Assembly (NCBI RefSeq): GCF_034092465.1
Contig: NZ_CP139303.1
Coordinates: 1,144,865-1,208,864 of the forward strand
Length of the DNA stretch: 64,000 bases
Direction of reading: 5' to 3'
From: Prochlorococcus sp. MIT 1223
Lineage (GTDB): Bacteria; Cyanobacteriota; Cyanobacteriia; PCC-6307; Cyanobiaceae
Position numbers and translations under genes: made by a program. The notes beneath the pieces are model-generated. The model ran no database searches, had not been told where the DNA came from, and saw only the letters and a program-made list of their open reading frames with translations. Below are positions 47,532 through 59,512 of the stretch, piece by piece (position 1 is the stretch's first letter; each line of letters begins with the position of its first letter).

Positions 47532-48650
47532 TTATAATGTAGAGCTTATTAAAAGACCCATCCATATTAGGACTAGATTGGTTAGCCAGAAATATTTGAC
47601 TATTTGAGCTTCTTTGTTTCCTTTTAATTCATAGTGATGGTGCAAAGGGGACATTAAAAATAATCTTTTCCCTTTCCCATAAAATTTTTTAGTTATTTTA
47701 AAAGTACAAACTTGTAAAATTACGGAAATTGATTCAGCTACAAAAACTCCTCCCATTAATAGTAAAGCGAATAAACTATTAGTTAATAAAGCAACCCCAC
47801 TTAAAGCTGCTCCCATAGAAAGAGATCCTGTGTCACCCATAAAAACTTTGGCAGGGTTTTTGTTATGAAAAAGAAATCCAAGCCAACTACCAGCCATCAC
47901 TATACAAAAATAAGGAATTGAAAAATCGTTGTAATTCTCTCTGAGGATTAATTGTATGCTTATCCCTGTAAAAACTAACCCTCCACATCCAGCGGCTAGT
48001 CCATCTAGTCCATCCGTTAAGTTCGTTGCATTACTCTCTGCAAGTATTACAAATAAGCACAAAGGGATTATTAATAATCCTATTTCATAAGAATAATTTA
48101 AAAATAAATAGACATTCGAATTAATCCAATTTTCTGTTATTCCAACTTTTAAAAATAAAGACCCAATTGTTGCTTGTAGAAATAATTTATACTTTGCCGA
48201 TAAACCTATATTTGTATTTTTTATTAAACTTTGACTATCATCAATTAATCCAATTAGCATAAATGCAATTGTTAACAAGCTGAGCAGCAAAATCTGATTA
48301 TAATTAGCATTATTAATATTAATTAAATTGGCGATTAAAAGAGCTGTAGGAACTATTAAAAGTCCTCCCATAGTTGGGGTGCCAGCTTTTTTTAGATGAT
48401 TTTGAGGACCTTCTTGCCTTATTATTTGTTTAAATTGAAAATTTTTTAATACTAATAATCCATATTTTGTTGCTAATCCAGAAAGAGTAGTTGATATAAT
48501 TAGCAAACAGCTAAGTAAACTGCTTGCGGTAAATAAGTCTGTTAGTACACATGCGGTAAAAACTATGAATAATAGAAAAATAAAAGATATATTATTTTTA
48601 TCTTTAAACCAATAAGTTATATTAGTTATTTTTTCAGATAAGGTCTTCAA
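47532..48650 (-). CDS. mraY: Phospho-N-acetylmuramoyl-pentapeptide transferase
   Basis: MraY transfers phospho-MurNAc-pentapeptide to undecaprenyl phosphate, making lipid I in the plasma membrane. About ten membrane segments are visible. Key blocks are GTPTMGGLLI, the Asp-rich LIGLIDDSQSL, NATNLTDGLDGLAAG, FMGDTGSLSMGAAL and SPLHHHYELKG, with the catalytic Asp and His present. The 372-residue length is normal. It links to murC and murB in this window. Confidence 0.96.
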   Translation of the reverse strand: MKTLSEKITNITYWFKDKNNISFIFLLFIVFTACVLTDLFTASSLLSCLLIISTTLSGLATKYGLLVLKNFQFKQIIRQEGPQNHLKKAGTPTMGGLLIVPTALLIANLININNANYNQILLLSLLTIAFMLIGLIDDSQSLIKNTNIGLSAKYKLFLQATIGSLFLKVGITENWINSNVYLFLNYSYEIGLLIIPLCLFVILAESNATNLTDGLDGLAAGCGGLVFTGISIQLILRENYNDFSIPYFCIVMAGSWLGFLFHNKNPAKVFMGDTGSLSMGAALSGVALLTNSLFALLLMGGVFVAESISVILQVCTFKITKKFYGKGKRLFLMSPLHHHYELKGNKEAQIVKYFWLTNLVLIWMGLLISSTL

Positions 48651-48692
48651 CTTAAAGTACTTACTAATCCGGGAAAAAATTTCATATACGAG

Positions 48693-48971
48693 CTATTCTT
48701 CCCATTCTTCTTCAGAGCTTTCATCTTCGTCCGTTTTATAGTCTTCTTTTTCGCCCATTAGTGCAGAGAGCTCTTCTTCTTCGATAGTACTTACTTCTTG
48801 ATCTGCTGAATCTTCATCTGCGACTAGACGACCAGTTGATTCAAGCCAAGATAATAAATCTGGTTCTTCTCTTAATGGTAAAACTGGTGCTGGTTCTGTT
48901 CTGCCATAACGAGTTAGAGCTGGATTGATTTCATCTAATGCACTTAGGTCGATTTTTTCAAGATTGGCCAT
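48693..48971 (-). CDS. DUF3134-family protein
   Basis: A protein of about 92 residues. The conserved part is NPALTRYGRTEPAPVLPLREEPDLLSWLESTGRL, known to me as DUF3134 in cyanobacteria, with no known role. The C-terminal third is almost purely acidic (EEEELSALMGEKED, then Asp/Glu/Ser). I chose the inner ATG at 48971 giving MANLEKIDL; a longer frame to 49001 adds ten residues not seen in relatives from memory. Confidence 0.8.
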   Translation of the reverse strand: MANLEKIDLSALDEINPALTRYGRTEPAPVLPLREEPDLLSWLESTGRLVADEDSADQEVSTIEEEELSALMGEKEDYKTDEDESSEEEWEE

Positions 48972-49030
48972 TACTGAATGTCGAGACCGACTAACTAACA
49001 TAATGCATTAAGTATAGGTTTATTTCTTTT

Positions 49031-49228
49031 GTGTCCCTAAAGACTTCTTTAATTTTGCTGATTTGGGGCATTGCTTTGCTTACAAGCTTTGCTTTTAGAT
49101 TTTGGGGCTTCATTCATCCGGATTCCTTTTTAATAAGACCATGGCTGATTTTTTTACTTCTTTTTGGCCCTTCATTTGTAATTGCTTTTGGGATATTTGT
49201 TTTTGGCTTTCGTGAAGCAGACAATTAA
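49031..49228 (+). CDS. Small membrane protein with two predicted helices
   Basis: A 65-residue, very hydrophobic protein starting at GTG. Two membrane segments are seen, about residues 4-24 (TSLILLIWGIALLTSFAF) and 38-60 (PWLIFLLLFGPSFVIAFG). The short Arg/Phe/Trp-rich loop RFWGFIHPDSFLIRP lies between them. I do not recognise the family. It precedes another small membrane gene and argG on the same strand, and diverges from the DUF3134 gene. Confidence 0.6.
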   Translation: MSLKTSLILLIWGIALLTSFAFRFWGFIHPDSFLIRPWLIFLLLFGPSFVIAFGIFVFGFREADN

Positions 49229-49296
49229 TAATTAATGTTTTGGTCTGTTAACTAAGAGCAGGTTCTATTAGATTAAAAATCTTACATACTCTGGCT

Positions 49297-49500
49297 TTGA
49301 ATTTTTTTCTATGCTTATTTGCTTTTATTAGCAATGCAGATGCAGCAGATGGCTTTGTATTTGGAAAGCATATTGAAACTTGGTTGATTTATACACTTGT
49401 TGTATTGGGATTGACTTTATTTGGTTATATGGCTGTTTGGGGCCTAGGTATTTTGCGAGATTTGAAATCTGGTCAGTCTATTAAGCAGCCTTGGGACTAG
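49297..49500 (+). CDS. Small membrane protein with signal-like N-terminus
   Basis: A 67-residue protein with a likely TTG start at 49297. The first 19 residues look like a signal peptide ending in NADA-A; residues about 29-53 form one membrane helix (WLIYTLVVLGLTLFGYMAVWG). The C-terminal end is polar with KQPWD. I do not know the family. The topology fits a single-pass thylakoid or plasma membrane subunit, unproven. It lies upstream of argG. Confidence 0.55.
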   Translation: MNFFLCLFAFISNADAADGFVFGKHIETWLIYTLVVLGLTLFGYMAVWGLGILRDLKSGQSIKQPWD

Positions 49501-49592
49501 TACTTTTGTAGTTATTTTCGATTCTTCTCTTTCTTATGCATACTTTCTAGTGTTTAAAAGTTTAAACTTTTTGATAGGTGAATAATTTAAGC

Positions 49593-50798
49593 ATGGTTAA
49601 AAAGGTTGTACTTGCTTATTCAGGCGGGGTTGATACGAGTGTTTGTATTCCTTTTTTGAAAAATGAATATGGTATTGAGAATGTAATAGCCTTTGCTGCG
49701 GATCTAGGGCAAGGAGATGAACTGGACGCGATTAGAGACAAAGCATTGTTAGCAGGCGCTTCTGAATCTCTTGTTGGTGATTTAATTCAGCCTTTTATAA
49801 AAGATTTTGCTTTTCAAGCTATTAGAGCAAATGCTCTGTATGAAGGCCGTTATCCATTGTCTACAGCATTAGCAAGACCACTGATTGCTAAGCATTTGGT
49901 TGATGTGGCAAGAAAATTAGGGGCTGATGCTGTTGCGCATGGATGTACAGGAAAAGGGAATGATCAAGTTCGCTTTGATTTAGCCATAGCGACCCTTGCT
50001 CCTGATCTGAAGGTTTTAACGCCAGCAAGAGAGTGGGGAATGAGTAGAGAGGAAACTATTGCATATGGTGAAAAATATGGAATTTCTGCTCCCGTTAGCA
50101 AGAAATCTCCTTATTCAATTGATTTAAATCTTTTAGGAAGGAGCGTAGAAGCAGGACCTCTTGAAGATCCTTTTGTTTGTCCACCAGAAGAAGTATTTGA
50201 TATAACTTCTTCCATAGAAGAAGCACCTGATCAACCAGAGGATATTTTGATTGGTTTTGAAGAAGGTAATCCAGTTTCGATTAATGGAGTTTCTTTAGAC
50301 CCTGTTGAATTAATGCGCAAGGCGAATTTGATTGCAGGAATTCATGGCTTTGGACGTATTGATATGATTGAAAATAGAGTGGTTGGAATTAAAAGCAGGG
50401 AAATTTATGAAACCCCTGGATTATTACTGTTAATACGTGCACATCAAGAATTAGAAAGCCTAACATTACCAGTTGATGTTATTCGTACGAAACAAATGCT
50501 AGAAATAAAATGGGCTGAATTGGTATACCAAGGACTATGGTTTAGTGCCTTAAAGGATGCTATAGATGGTTTTTTTGATCGAACTCAAAATGATGTAAAT
50601 GGCTTTGTAAAGATCAGACTATTCAAAGGTAATGCAACAATTATTGGAAGAAAATCTAATACCAGTTTATATGTTTCCAATATGTCTACTTATGGAAGTG
50701 ATGATAACTTTAAGCATAATGCTGCAGAAGGATTTATTTATATCTGGGGTTTGCCTAACAGGTTATGGGCGATGAGAAAAAAACAAAAAAATAAATAA
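49593..50798 (+). CDS. argG: Argininosuccinate synthase
   Basis: ArgG joins citrulline and aspartate with ATP, giving argininosuccinate for ArgH. The ATP loop [15 protein letters not shown] opens the protein; [27 protein letters not shown] and [14 protein letters not shown] follow, with [12 protein letters not shown]-like [16 protein letters not shown] in the middle. I prefer the ATG at 49593, giving [12 protein letters not shown] and about 401 residues; a GTG at 49578 would add five. It abuts the rpsF 3' end. Confidence 0.95.
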   Translation: MVKKVVLAYSGGVDTSVCIPFLKNEYGIENVIAFAADLGQGDELDAIRDKALLAGASESLVGDLIQPFIKDFAFQAIRANALYEGRYPLSTALARPLIAKHLVDVARKLGADAVAHGCTGKGNDQVRFDLAIATLAPDLKVLTPAREWGMSREETIAYGEKYGISAPVSKKSPYSIDLNLLGRSVEAGPLEDPFVCPPEEVFDITSSIEEAPDQPEDILIGFEEGNPVSINGVSLDPVELMRKANLIAGIHGFGRIDMIENRVVGIKSREIYETPGLLLLIRAHQELESLTLPVDVIRTKQMLEIKWAELVYQGLWFSALKDAIDGFFDRTQNDVNGFVKIRLFKGNATIIGRKSNTSLYVSNMSTYGSDDNFKHNAAEGFIYIWGLPNRLWAMRKKQKNK

Positions 50799-51275
50799 TT
50801 AGCTATCTTTTTCCTTTTTAGACTCTTCAGTTGCTTTGGCTTCAGTCTTTTTTTCTTCTTCTTTTTTTTCTACACCTTTGTCATCTGCCTTTTCTTCAAT
50901 TTTTGCTTCTTCTTTTATTTCTTTTGTCTCTTCATCTTTCTTTTCCTCAACTTGTGTATTCGCTTTAGGCGTTGGAAGTGGGCCTTCTTGCTTAACAGTC
51001 AAATAACGAATAACATCTTCGCTTAATCTCATAGCTTTCTCCAGAATAGCTACTTGTTGGCCATTACCTTGATGACTTAATTGAACATAAATCCCCTCTT
51101 TATGCTTTGAGATTGGATATGCAAGTCGTCTTTTGCCACGCATTTGACTATCAAGAACCTGCACCTCAGCTTTTTTTAGAAGATCTGTATATTTGCTCAA
51201 ATGACTTTCTACTTCGTCTTCAGGAATATCCGGACGAAGGATGTACATTGTTTCGTAATAGGTTGGATCAGACAT
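50799..51275 (-). CDS. rpsF: 30S ribosomal protein S6 with long charged tail
   Basis: Residues 1-100 are a normal S6: [41 protein letters not shown] and [13 protein letters not shown]6 binds 16S rRNA with S18. After about residue 105 there is an added tail of around 50 residues almost wholly made of Glu, Lys, Asp and Ala, low in complexity. S6 is commonly 95-135 residues, so this is long. No rpsR or ssb neighbour is present. It converges on argG with no gap. Confidence 0.95.
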   Translation of the reverse strand: MSDPTYYETMYILRPDIPEDEVESHLSKYTDLLKKAEVQVLDSQMRGKRRLAYPISKHKEGIYVQLSHQGNGQQVAILEKAMRLSEDVIRYLTVKQEGPLPTPKANTQVEEKKDEETKEIKEEAKIEEKADDKGVEKKEEEKKTEAKATEESKKEKDS

Positions 51276-51355
51276 AATTAAAGATTCCGACAGGGACTAA
51301 GGGCTCTTTTAATTGAGCGACGGATCTACCAGCTTATATCTTGATGGTCATTATT

Positions 51356-51817
51356 TTAAATTTGGATTTTGACAGCCTCACTAATTAGTGGAAGATCCGG
51401 CTCCTTTCCTTGTACGCATTCAAATACACAAAAGATAACTATTGCTAGTATTGAAATAAGAATAGTGCTCGAAAGCGTTCTAATTAAAAGACTACTCCCA
51501 ACAGATTGAGATAAAATTTCGAAGATAAAACTTATAATTATTAATGAAATATTAATAAGTATTGCTTGCATAGCATTATATTTAATAAAATATGAAAACT
51601 TAGGATTTCTAACTACCGCGAAAATAAGAAGAATAAATATCAATAAGCTTCCAAATGGAATTATTCTTTCAAGAATTATTATCGGTAATGCAGGCAAGAA
51701 TAAGAACTGAATGAAAGAAAAATCATTAATTAAGTATCTTCCAAAAGGTATAGCATCACTTAATGGAAGCATGTAGATAAAACTACTAAAAACTTTTTCC
51801 CAAAAACTTTTCACCAT
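51356..51817 (-). CDS. Tic20/Ycf60-like membrane protein
   Basis: A 153-residue protein with four predicted membrane helices: around residues 35-52, 54-73, 82-105 and 117-137. The YMLPLSDAIPFGRYL block and SYFIKYNAMQAILINI resemble cyanobacterial Tic20 homologues (Ycf60). In plastids Tic20 is a protein import channel; the bacterial role is unclear. It is 20 bp after aroE on the same strand. Confidence 0.75.
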   Translation of the reverse strand: MVKSFWEKVFSSFIYMLPLSDAIPFGRYLINDFSFIQFLFLPALPIIILERIIPFGSLLIFILLIFAVVRNPKFSYFIKYNAMQAILINISLIIISFIFEILSQSVGSSLLIRTLSSTILISILAIVIFCVFECVQGKEPDLPLISEAVKIQI

Positions 51818-51836
51818 ATCTTTGATTTTGCTGTAA

Positions 51837-52733
51837 TTATTTATTCAAATATTTTAGTGCAGCTTGTCTCATAACTTCCGTTGGAATTTTCTCTATACCA
51901 CTCCATAATTTTAATGATGCAGCCCCTTGCTCAATCAGCATTTCCAAACCATCGATTGTTTTGCAATTCTTTTTTGCACCATTTCTTAACCAATCAGTTG
52001 GCTTTGGTGTGTAAATCAAATCATAAAGAGTAGTGCTCTCTTTGAGGTTGTTCCAAATTTTTGGACCCAAAGGCATTTTCTGAGATGATTTTGTATTTTG
52101 AAACATGCCAACTGGCGTTGTGTTGACTATTAGATCAGCATTTTTAATATGTTGCTCAATTTCTTCATCTTCTTCAGACAGTCCTATTATTTCAATTGAT
52201 TGATTTCTATTTAACATAAGTTTTGGTTCCATTTCTTTTATAAATTCTTTTACTTTATATTTATTCCTAGAAACTATAACAAATTGTTCAAAGTCCAGCA
52301 GCTTTGCTCCTATTAAAACAGCTCTTGCACTACCTCCACATCCTAATATTATCACTTTTTTCTTTTTCCAATCTCTATCTTTTAAAGGAGCTATAAAACC
52401 GTCTATATCTGTGTTGGAACCATTCCAAGCACCTTTTCTATTTGCTACTAGTGTATTGACCGCGCCAATTTGCTGCGCTGTTGAAGTTACTTTTTCACAT
52501 AGCATTATCGCTTCTCTTTTATGCGGAATGGTGATATTTAATCCGACACATTCCATTTTAAGTAAGGCATTTGTAACTTCTTTAAGATCTTCAGGTTTAC
52601 AAGGTATTGCTAAATAAGACCAATCAAGATTCATTTCTGAAAAAGCAGCATTATGAATAACAGGAGAGATTGAATGCCTGACTGGGTTACCTAGTACGGC
52701 TACAAGTTTTGTTTGACCTGAAATTGTGCTCAT
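51837..52733 (-). CDS. aroE: Shikimate 5-dehydrogenase
   Basis: AroE reduces 3-dehydroshikimate with NADPH in aromatic amino acid synthesis. The key parts are GNPVRHSISPVIHNAAF, LNITIPHKREAI with the catalytic Lys, GAVNTLVA, NTDIDGF, the Rossmann loop GCGGSARAVL and NTTPVGMF. The 298-residue length is slightly long but usual in cyanobacteria. It diverges from dnaK2 across a GC-rich region. Confidence 0.95.
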   Translation of the reverse strand: MSTISGQTKLVAVLGNPVRHSISPVIHNAAFSEMNLDWSYLAIPCKPEDLKEVTNALLKMECVGLNITIPHKREAIMLCEKVTSTAQQIGAVNTLVANRKGAWNGSNTDIDGFIAPLKDRDWKKKKVIILGCGGSARAVLIGAKLLDFEQFVIVSRNKYKVKEFIKEMEPKLMLNRNQSIEIIGLSEEDEEIEQHIKNADLIVNTTPVGMFQNTKSSQKMPLGPKIWNNLKESTTLYDLIYTPKPTDWLRNGAKKNCKTIDGLEMLIEQGAASLKLWSGIEKIPTEVMRQAALKYLNK

Positions 52734-52754
52734 TGATTTTTTGTTTGATGATCA

Positions 52755-52812
52755 GGATGCGTAGCTGTTCGGGAACCACGCCTCGCCTCTAAGTGGGCTC
52801 TCTGACGAGGAT
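52755..52812 (+). promoter_or_regulatory. GC-rich, possibly structured leader before dnaK2
   Basis: This patch is far richer in G/C than other gaps. It contains GCGT/ACGC (52759-52762 with 52777-52780) enclosing GTT-CGGG-AAC, then CCTCG/CGAGG (52781-52785 with 52806-52810). Two adjacent stem-loops in the dnaK2 leader are plausible. No CIRCE operator is seen. It could instead belong to the aroE leader on the other strand. Confidence 0.35.
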
Positions 52813-52850
52813 ATCTCTGTTAATGAAAGATGCATTCATTTAGGAGCTAG

Positions 52851-55848
<2,998 letters not shown>

Positions 55849-55879
55849 GGATTTAATCAGTGTTTATTTTTAAGCAGAG

Positions 55880-56818
55880 ATGTTTGGAATCACTAGTAAT
55901 TTTATCTCCTTATTTGGCACTAGATGCTATGAGCGAGAGAATGAAATTTTAAATCTAAAATACTTGAACTCGACGAGTGTAATTTTGCAATTCATTTGCC
56001 CGGATCGACCAGGTTTGGTCAGTGAATTATCTGGATGGGTTGCTAAAAATAATGGAAATATATTTCATGCAGATCATCATACTGACTTAGGAGCGGGTCT
56101 TTTCCTGAGTCGAATTGAATGGGATCTAGCAGGTTTCTCTATAGAAAGAAATCGAATCAGGAAAGAAATAGGCATTTTATCTGAAAAGTTAAATGGAAAA
56201 GCACAATTAAATTTCTCTGATGAAATTCCAAAGGTAGCTATTCTTGTTAGCAGGCAAAGTCATTGTTTATTAGATTTACTGTGGAGAGCTAGTAGTCGAG
56301 AGTTGAAAATGGAAGTCCCTCTTGTAATTTCAAATCATCAAGACTTAGAAAATTTGTGCAATGAATTTCATATCAACTTTAAATATGTGCCTGTGGATCC
56401 TCAAAATAAACGTCAAAGTGAGAAGATAATATTAGATCTTCTTTTAGAACATGATATTCAAATCACAATTTTAGCTAAATATATGCAAATTTTAAGTAGC
56501 GATTTTTTAGAGCAAATTTCTTCTTGTATTAATATTCATCATTCTTTTTTACCAGCTTTTAAAGGTGCTCAACCATATCATCAGGCCTGGGATCGTGGAG
56601 TAAAACTTATAGGAGCAACCGCACATTATGTCACTAAAGATTTAGATGGAGGGCCAATTATCGAACAATCCGTAGCTCAAGTTAGTCATCGAGATGAAGT
56701 AGCAGATTTAGTTAGAAAAGGACGAGATTTAGAGCGTATAACTCTTGCGAATGCTGTGAGATTGCATTTATGTAGACAAGTAATGGTTTATCGCGGAAGG
56801 ACTGCGGTATTTGCATGA
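55880..56818 (+). CDS. purU: Formyltetrahydrofolate deformylase
   Basis: PurU hydrolyses 10-formyl-THF to formate and THF. An ACT domain (ILQFICPDRPGLVSELSGW and GNIFHADHHTD) is followed by the hydrolase: VAILVSRQSHCLLDLLWR, LAKYMQILS, NIHHSFLPAFKGAQPYHQAWDRGVKLIGATAHYV and DGGPIIEQ. The His and Asp residues are present. The start may be the ATG at 55880 or a TTG at 55961 (residue 28); I keep the ATG although 27 extra residues are unusual. The end overlaps ictB (ATGA). Confidence 0.93.
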   Translation: MFGITSNFISLFGTRCYERENEILNLKYLNSTSVILQFICPDRPGLVSELSGWVAKNNGNIFHADHHTDLGAGLFLSRIEWDLAGFSIERNRIRKEIGILSEKLNGKAQLNFSDEIPKVAILVSRQSHCLLDLLWRASSRELKMEVPLVISNHQDLENLCNEFHINFKYVPVDPQNKRQSEKIILDLLLEHDIQITILAKYMQILSSDFLEQISSCINIHHSFLPAFKGAQPYHQAWDRGVKLIGATAHYVTKDLDGGPIIEQSVAQVSHRDEVADLVRKGRDLERITLANAVRLHLCRQVMVYRGRTAVFA

Positions 56819-58125
56819 TAAAAATTGATAGAGCACATATCGTTCAATCACTTTCTACTAATCGTGTAGGTAGTTACTTCTTTCAATTTGGCCTTTTCCT
56901 ACTTCCATCAAGTGCTTTATTAGGATCAATCTTTTTATTAAGTTCTAGTTTTATAAAACCTTGTCATAGAGAGATTTCCTTTTGGGAAGACAAATGGAAT
57001 TATTTATTAATATCAACTGCGCTTTTAATGATAATTGGATGTTTTCATGCGTATTCAGGGACTTTGGCTTGGCTTGGACTGGCTAATTGGATTCCTCTTT
57101 TTTGGTGTTTTTGGGGATTTCAACCTTATCTTCGGACTCCAGACTTAAGAAGACGTTCAGCATATTGCTTGATTCTTGGTACTGTACCTCTTTTGATTAC
57201 CGGATTTGGAGAGTTATGGCTTGGTTGGGATGGTCCTTGGCAAACATTTAATGGTTTGATTATTTGGTTTATTAGTGCTGGTGGTGAGCCGGAGGGACGT
57301 TTATCAGGTTTATTTGAGCATGCTAATTATGCTGCTGCTTGGTTAGTAGTAGTTTGGCCATTGTCTTTAGCTGCCTTGATTCAGCCTTTCTTAAATTTAA
57401 GGAAACGAAGTTTTGTATTTTGCTTCGTCATGGCAGTTTTTATTGCACTTGTCATGACAGATTCTCGAAATGGTTGGGGAGGATTAATATTCGCTATTCC
57501 TTTTGTATTAGGACCTATTAATTGGACTTGGTTCTTACCTTTATTTTTTATCATCTTATTACCAATTGCTTTGGCAGTACTTCCAGGAATTGATACTGGT
57601 CTTCAAGAATTAGCAAGAAAAATTGTTCCAAAACATCTGTGGTCTCGCTTAAATGATATGAGATTTGTTGACTCTAGACCAATTGAAGGAACTCGTCTTG
57701 CTCAGTGGAATGTTGCTTTTGGACTTATTAAAGATAAACCTTGGTTCGGTTGGGGTGCCGCAGCTTTTTCAGTTTTATATCCGATACGTAAAGGTTTGTG
57801 GCATGGACATGCGCATAATTTGCCTATTGAATTAGCTGTATCTCATGGATTGCTCGTTTCTATATCTATTGTGGGAATGGTAGCTTCTTTGTTAATCATT
57901 GCTTTGCTGCGTGGTGTTTTAGTAGTTAATCAAAATCGAAATATAGACAATGATAATTTAAGTTTTGATAGAGCATGGTGGACATCTACTTTTTTACTTG
58001 TTTGTTTTCATGGTACGGATATGCCTTTTTTTGATAGTCGCATTAATCTTGTTGGATGGGTTTTATTAGCAGGGTTAAGATCTTTAATATATTCACAAAA
58101 GCTAGAATCAAGAAATAGAGCTTAA
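56815..58125 (+). CDS. ictB: IctB-like O-antigen ligase family membrane protein
   Basis: A 436-residue polytopic protein with around ten membrane helices and the O-antigen ligase/polymerase Wzy_C type loop (FGLIKDKPWFGWGAAAFSVLYPIRKGLWHGHAHNLPIELAVSHG). IctB was first linked to inorganic carbon accumulation in cyanobacteria; whether it is a carbon transporter is disputed, and a glycan ligase role is equally possible. The start ATG overlaps the purU stop as ATGA, so the two are coupled. Confidence 0.85.
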   Translation: MIKIDRAHIVQSLSTNRVGSYFFQFGLFLLPSSALLGSIFLLSSSFIKPCHREISFWEDKWNYLLISTALLMIIGCFHAYSGTLAWLGLANWIPLFWCFWGFQPYLRTPDLRRRSAYCLILGTVPLLITGFGELWLGWDGPWQTFNGLIIWFISAGGEPEGRLSGLFEHANYAAAWLVVVWPLSLAALIQPFLNLRKRSFVFCFVMAVFIALVMTDSRNGWGGLIFAIPFVLGPINWTWFLPLFFIILLPIALAVLPGIDTGLQELARKIVPKHLWSRLNDMRFVDSRPIEGTRLAQWNVAFGLIKDKPWFGWGAAAFSVLYPIRKGLWHGHAHNLPIELAVSHGLLVSISIVGMVASLLIIALLRGVLVVNQNRNIDNDNLSFDRAWWTSTFLLVCFHGTDMPFFDSRINLVGWVLLAGLRSLIYSQKLESRNRA

Positions 58126-58164
58126 AGGGTTATTCTTTTACTTCCATTGAAGATATTTATTAAT

Positions 58165-59508
58165 TTATTTATATTCTATTTTTTGATCAAGTTCCATTCT
58201 TATTTGTCTTTCATAAATTGATGATTCATTGAATATCCGTGCAATGACAAAACTAGTTATACAAGTAATTAAAATAGGTTTTAATATAAGAAGATCCTTA
58301 GTCAAAGCAAAAGCTAGAAACATTGCTGTTATAGGTGTTCTTGAACAAGCAGATATAAATCCGCCCATTCCAGCAAAGACATAGGTGCTAGGTATATGCC
58401 CAGTAAATAGTTCGATTGAATTCCCACAAGCTAGGCCAATTGATCCTCCTAGAATTAACATTGGATAAAACAAACCACCAGGTGCGCCTGAAGCTGCAGC
58501 TATTCCTGTACTAATAAACAAAACAATAAATGTGCCTAATGCCATTGATATTGTTGCTTCACCTTCGGCAATTAAATTTTGCAGTCCTCCTAAGTGGTGA
58601 AAATCTTCAGGAAGGAAAGAGAATATCCCACCAAGGACAATTCCACTCAAGACCATTCTTAAAACAAGTTTATTCCCAAACCAAATATGTCCTTGTTTTT
58701 TCATTATGAGGAGGTAACGGCAATATATTTCTGCTAGTACACCAATTATTATTCCTAATATGATTAAGTAGCCTAGATCGATAGGAAGGAAGTCTACAGA
58801 GGGCGAATACTCTCGCTGCAATTGAAAACCTAAAACATTATCAAAACCTCCAGCTTTAGGGTCTAGACCAATACTTTGCAATACATCCGCCCAGGTATCA
58901 GCCCAAAAAGTTGTGACTACTACTAATAGGAGAACTATAGGCTTGGCCGAATTTAATAATTCTTCTATCGCGTAAATGAACCCTCCTATTGGGGCACTGA
59001 AAATTGCTGCGATTCCTGCCCCGCCACCAGCGGCGACAATTACGCGTCTAAATGCTACAGGAGCTTTCAACCATTGAGCCATTTGCCATGCGACAGAGCC
59101 ACCCATTTGAACTGAGGGACCTTCTGGTCCTAATGGAAAACCACTTCCTATCGCAACAATTCCTGCAAATAATTTCACTAGACCAACTTTTAATCCCATA
59201 GGTACAGGCTTATGTCGCAAAAAAGCAATTATTTGACTAACGCCGGAACCGCTTGCAGCAGGAGCAATCTTAGCTATTAAGAGTCCAGAGATAAGACCTC
59301 CCATTCCGCCAAGAGTTGGCAGAATAAACCAGACAGGGAATTTCTCAAGAAGGTTTAATCTCCAATCATCTAAGGCATGAACGCCTGTTTTAAAAAGAAC
59401 TCCAGTTAATGCTGCACCTAGACCGGTAAGTGCTAAAGCACAAATAACTACAAACCATCGTTGTTGTAATAATCTACGAATACTCCGATTAGATATCTCA
59501 GCCATCAT
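58165..59508 (-). CDS. ClC-family chloride transporter
   Basis: A 447-residue ClC protein without CBS domains. SGSGVSQ is the first selectivity motif, GFPLGPEGPSVQMGG holds the gating glutamate, APIGGFIYAIEELL has the pair of Glu including the inner proton site, and GAPGGLFYPMLILGG is the GxFxP-like segment. With both glutamates present it is likelier a Cl-/H+ antiporter than a channel; this is inference from CLC-ec1. The start is a double ATG. It is 4 bp after acnB. Confidence 0.9.
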   Translation of the reverse strand: MMAEISNRSIRRLLQQRWFVVICALALTGLGAALTGVLFKTGVHALDDWRLNLLEKFPVWFILPTLGGMGGLISGLLIAKIAPAASGSGVSQIIAFLRHKPVPMGLKVGLVKLFAGIVAIGSGFPLGPEGPSVQMGGSVAWQMAQWLKAPVAFRRVIVAAGGGAGIAAIFSAPIGGFIYAIEELLNSAKPIVLLLVVVTTFWADTWADVLQSIGLDPKAGGFDNVLGFQLQREYSPSVDFLPIDLGYLIILGIIIGVLAEIYCRYLLIMKKQGHIWFGNKLVLRMVLSGIVLGGIFSFLPEDFHHLGGLQNLIAEGEATISMALGTFIVLFISTGIAAASGAPGGLFYPMLILGGSIGLACGNSIELFTGHIPSTYVFAGMGGFISACSRTPITAMFLAFALTKDLLILKPILITCITSFVIARIFNESSIYERQIRMELDQKIEYK

Positions 59509-59512
59509 CTAA

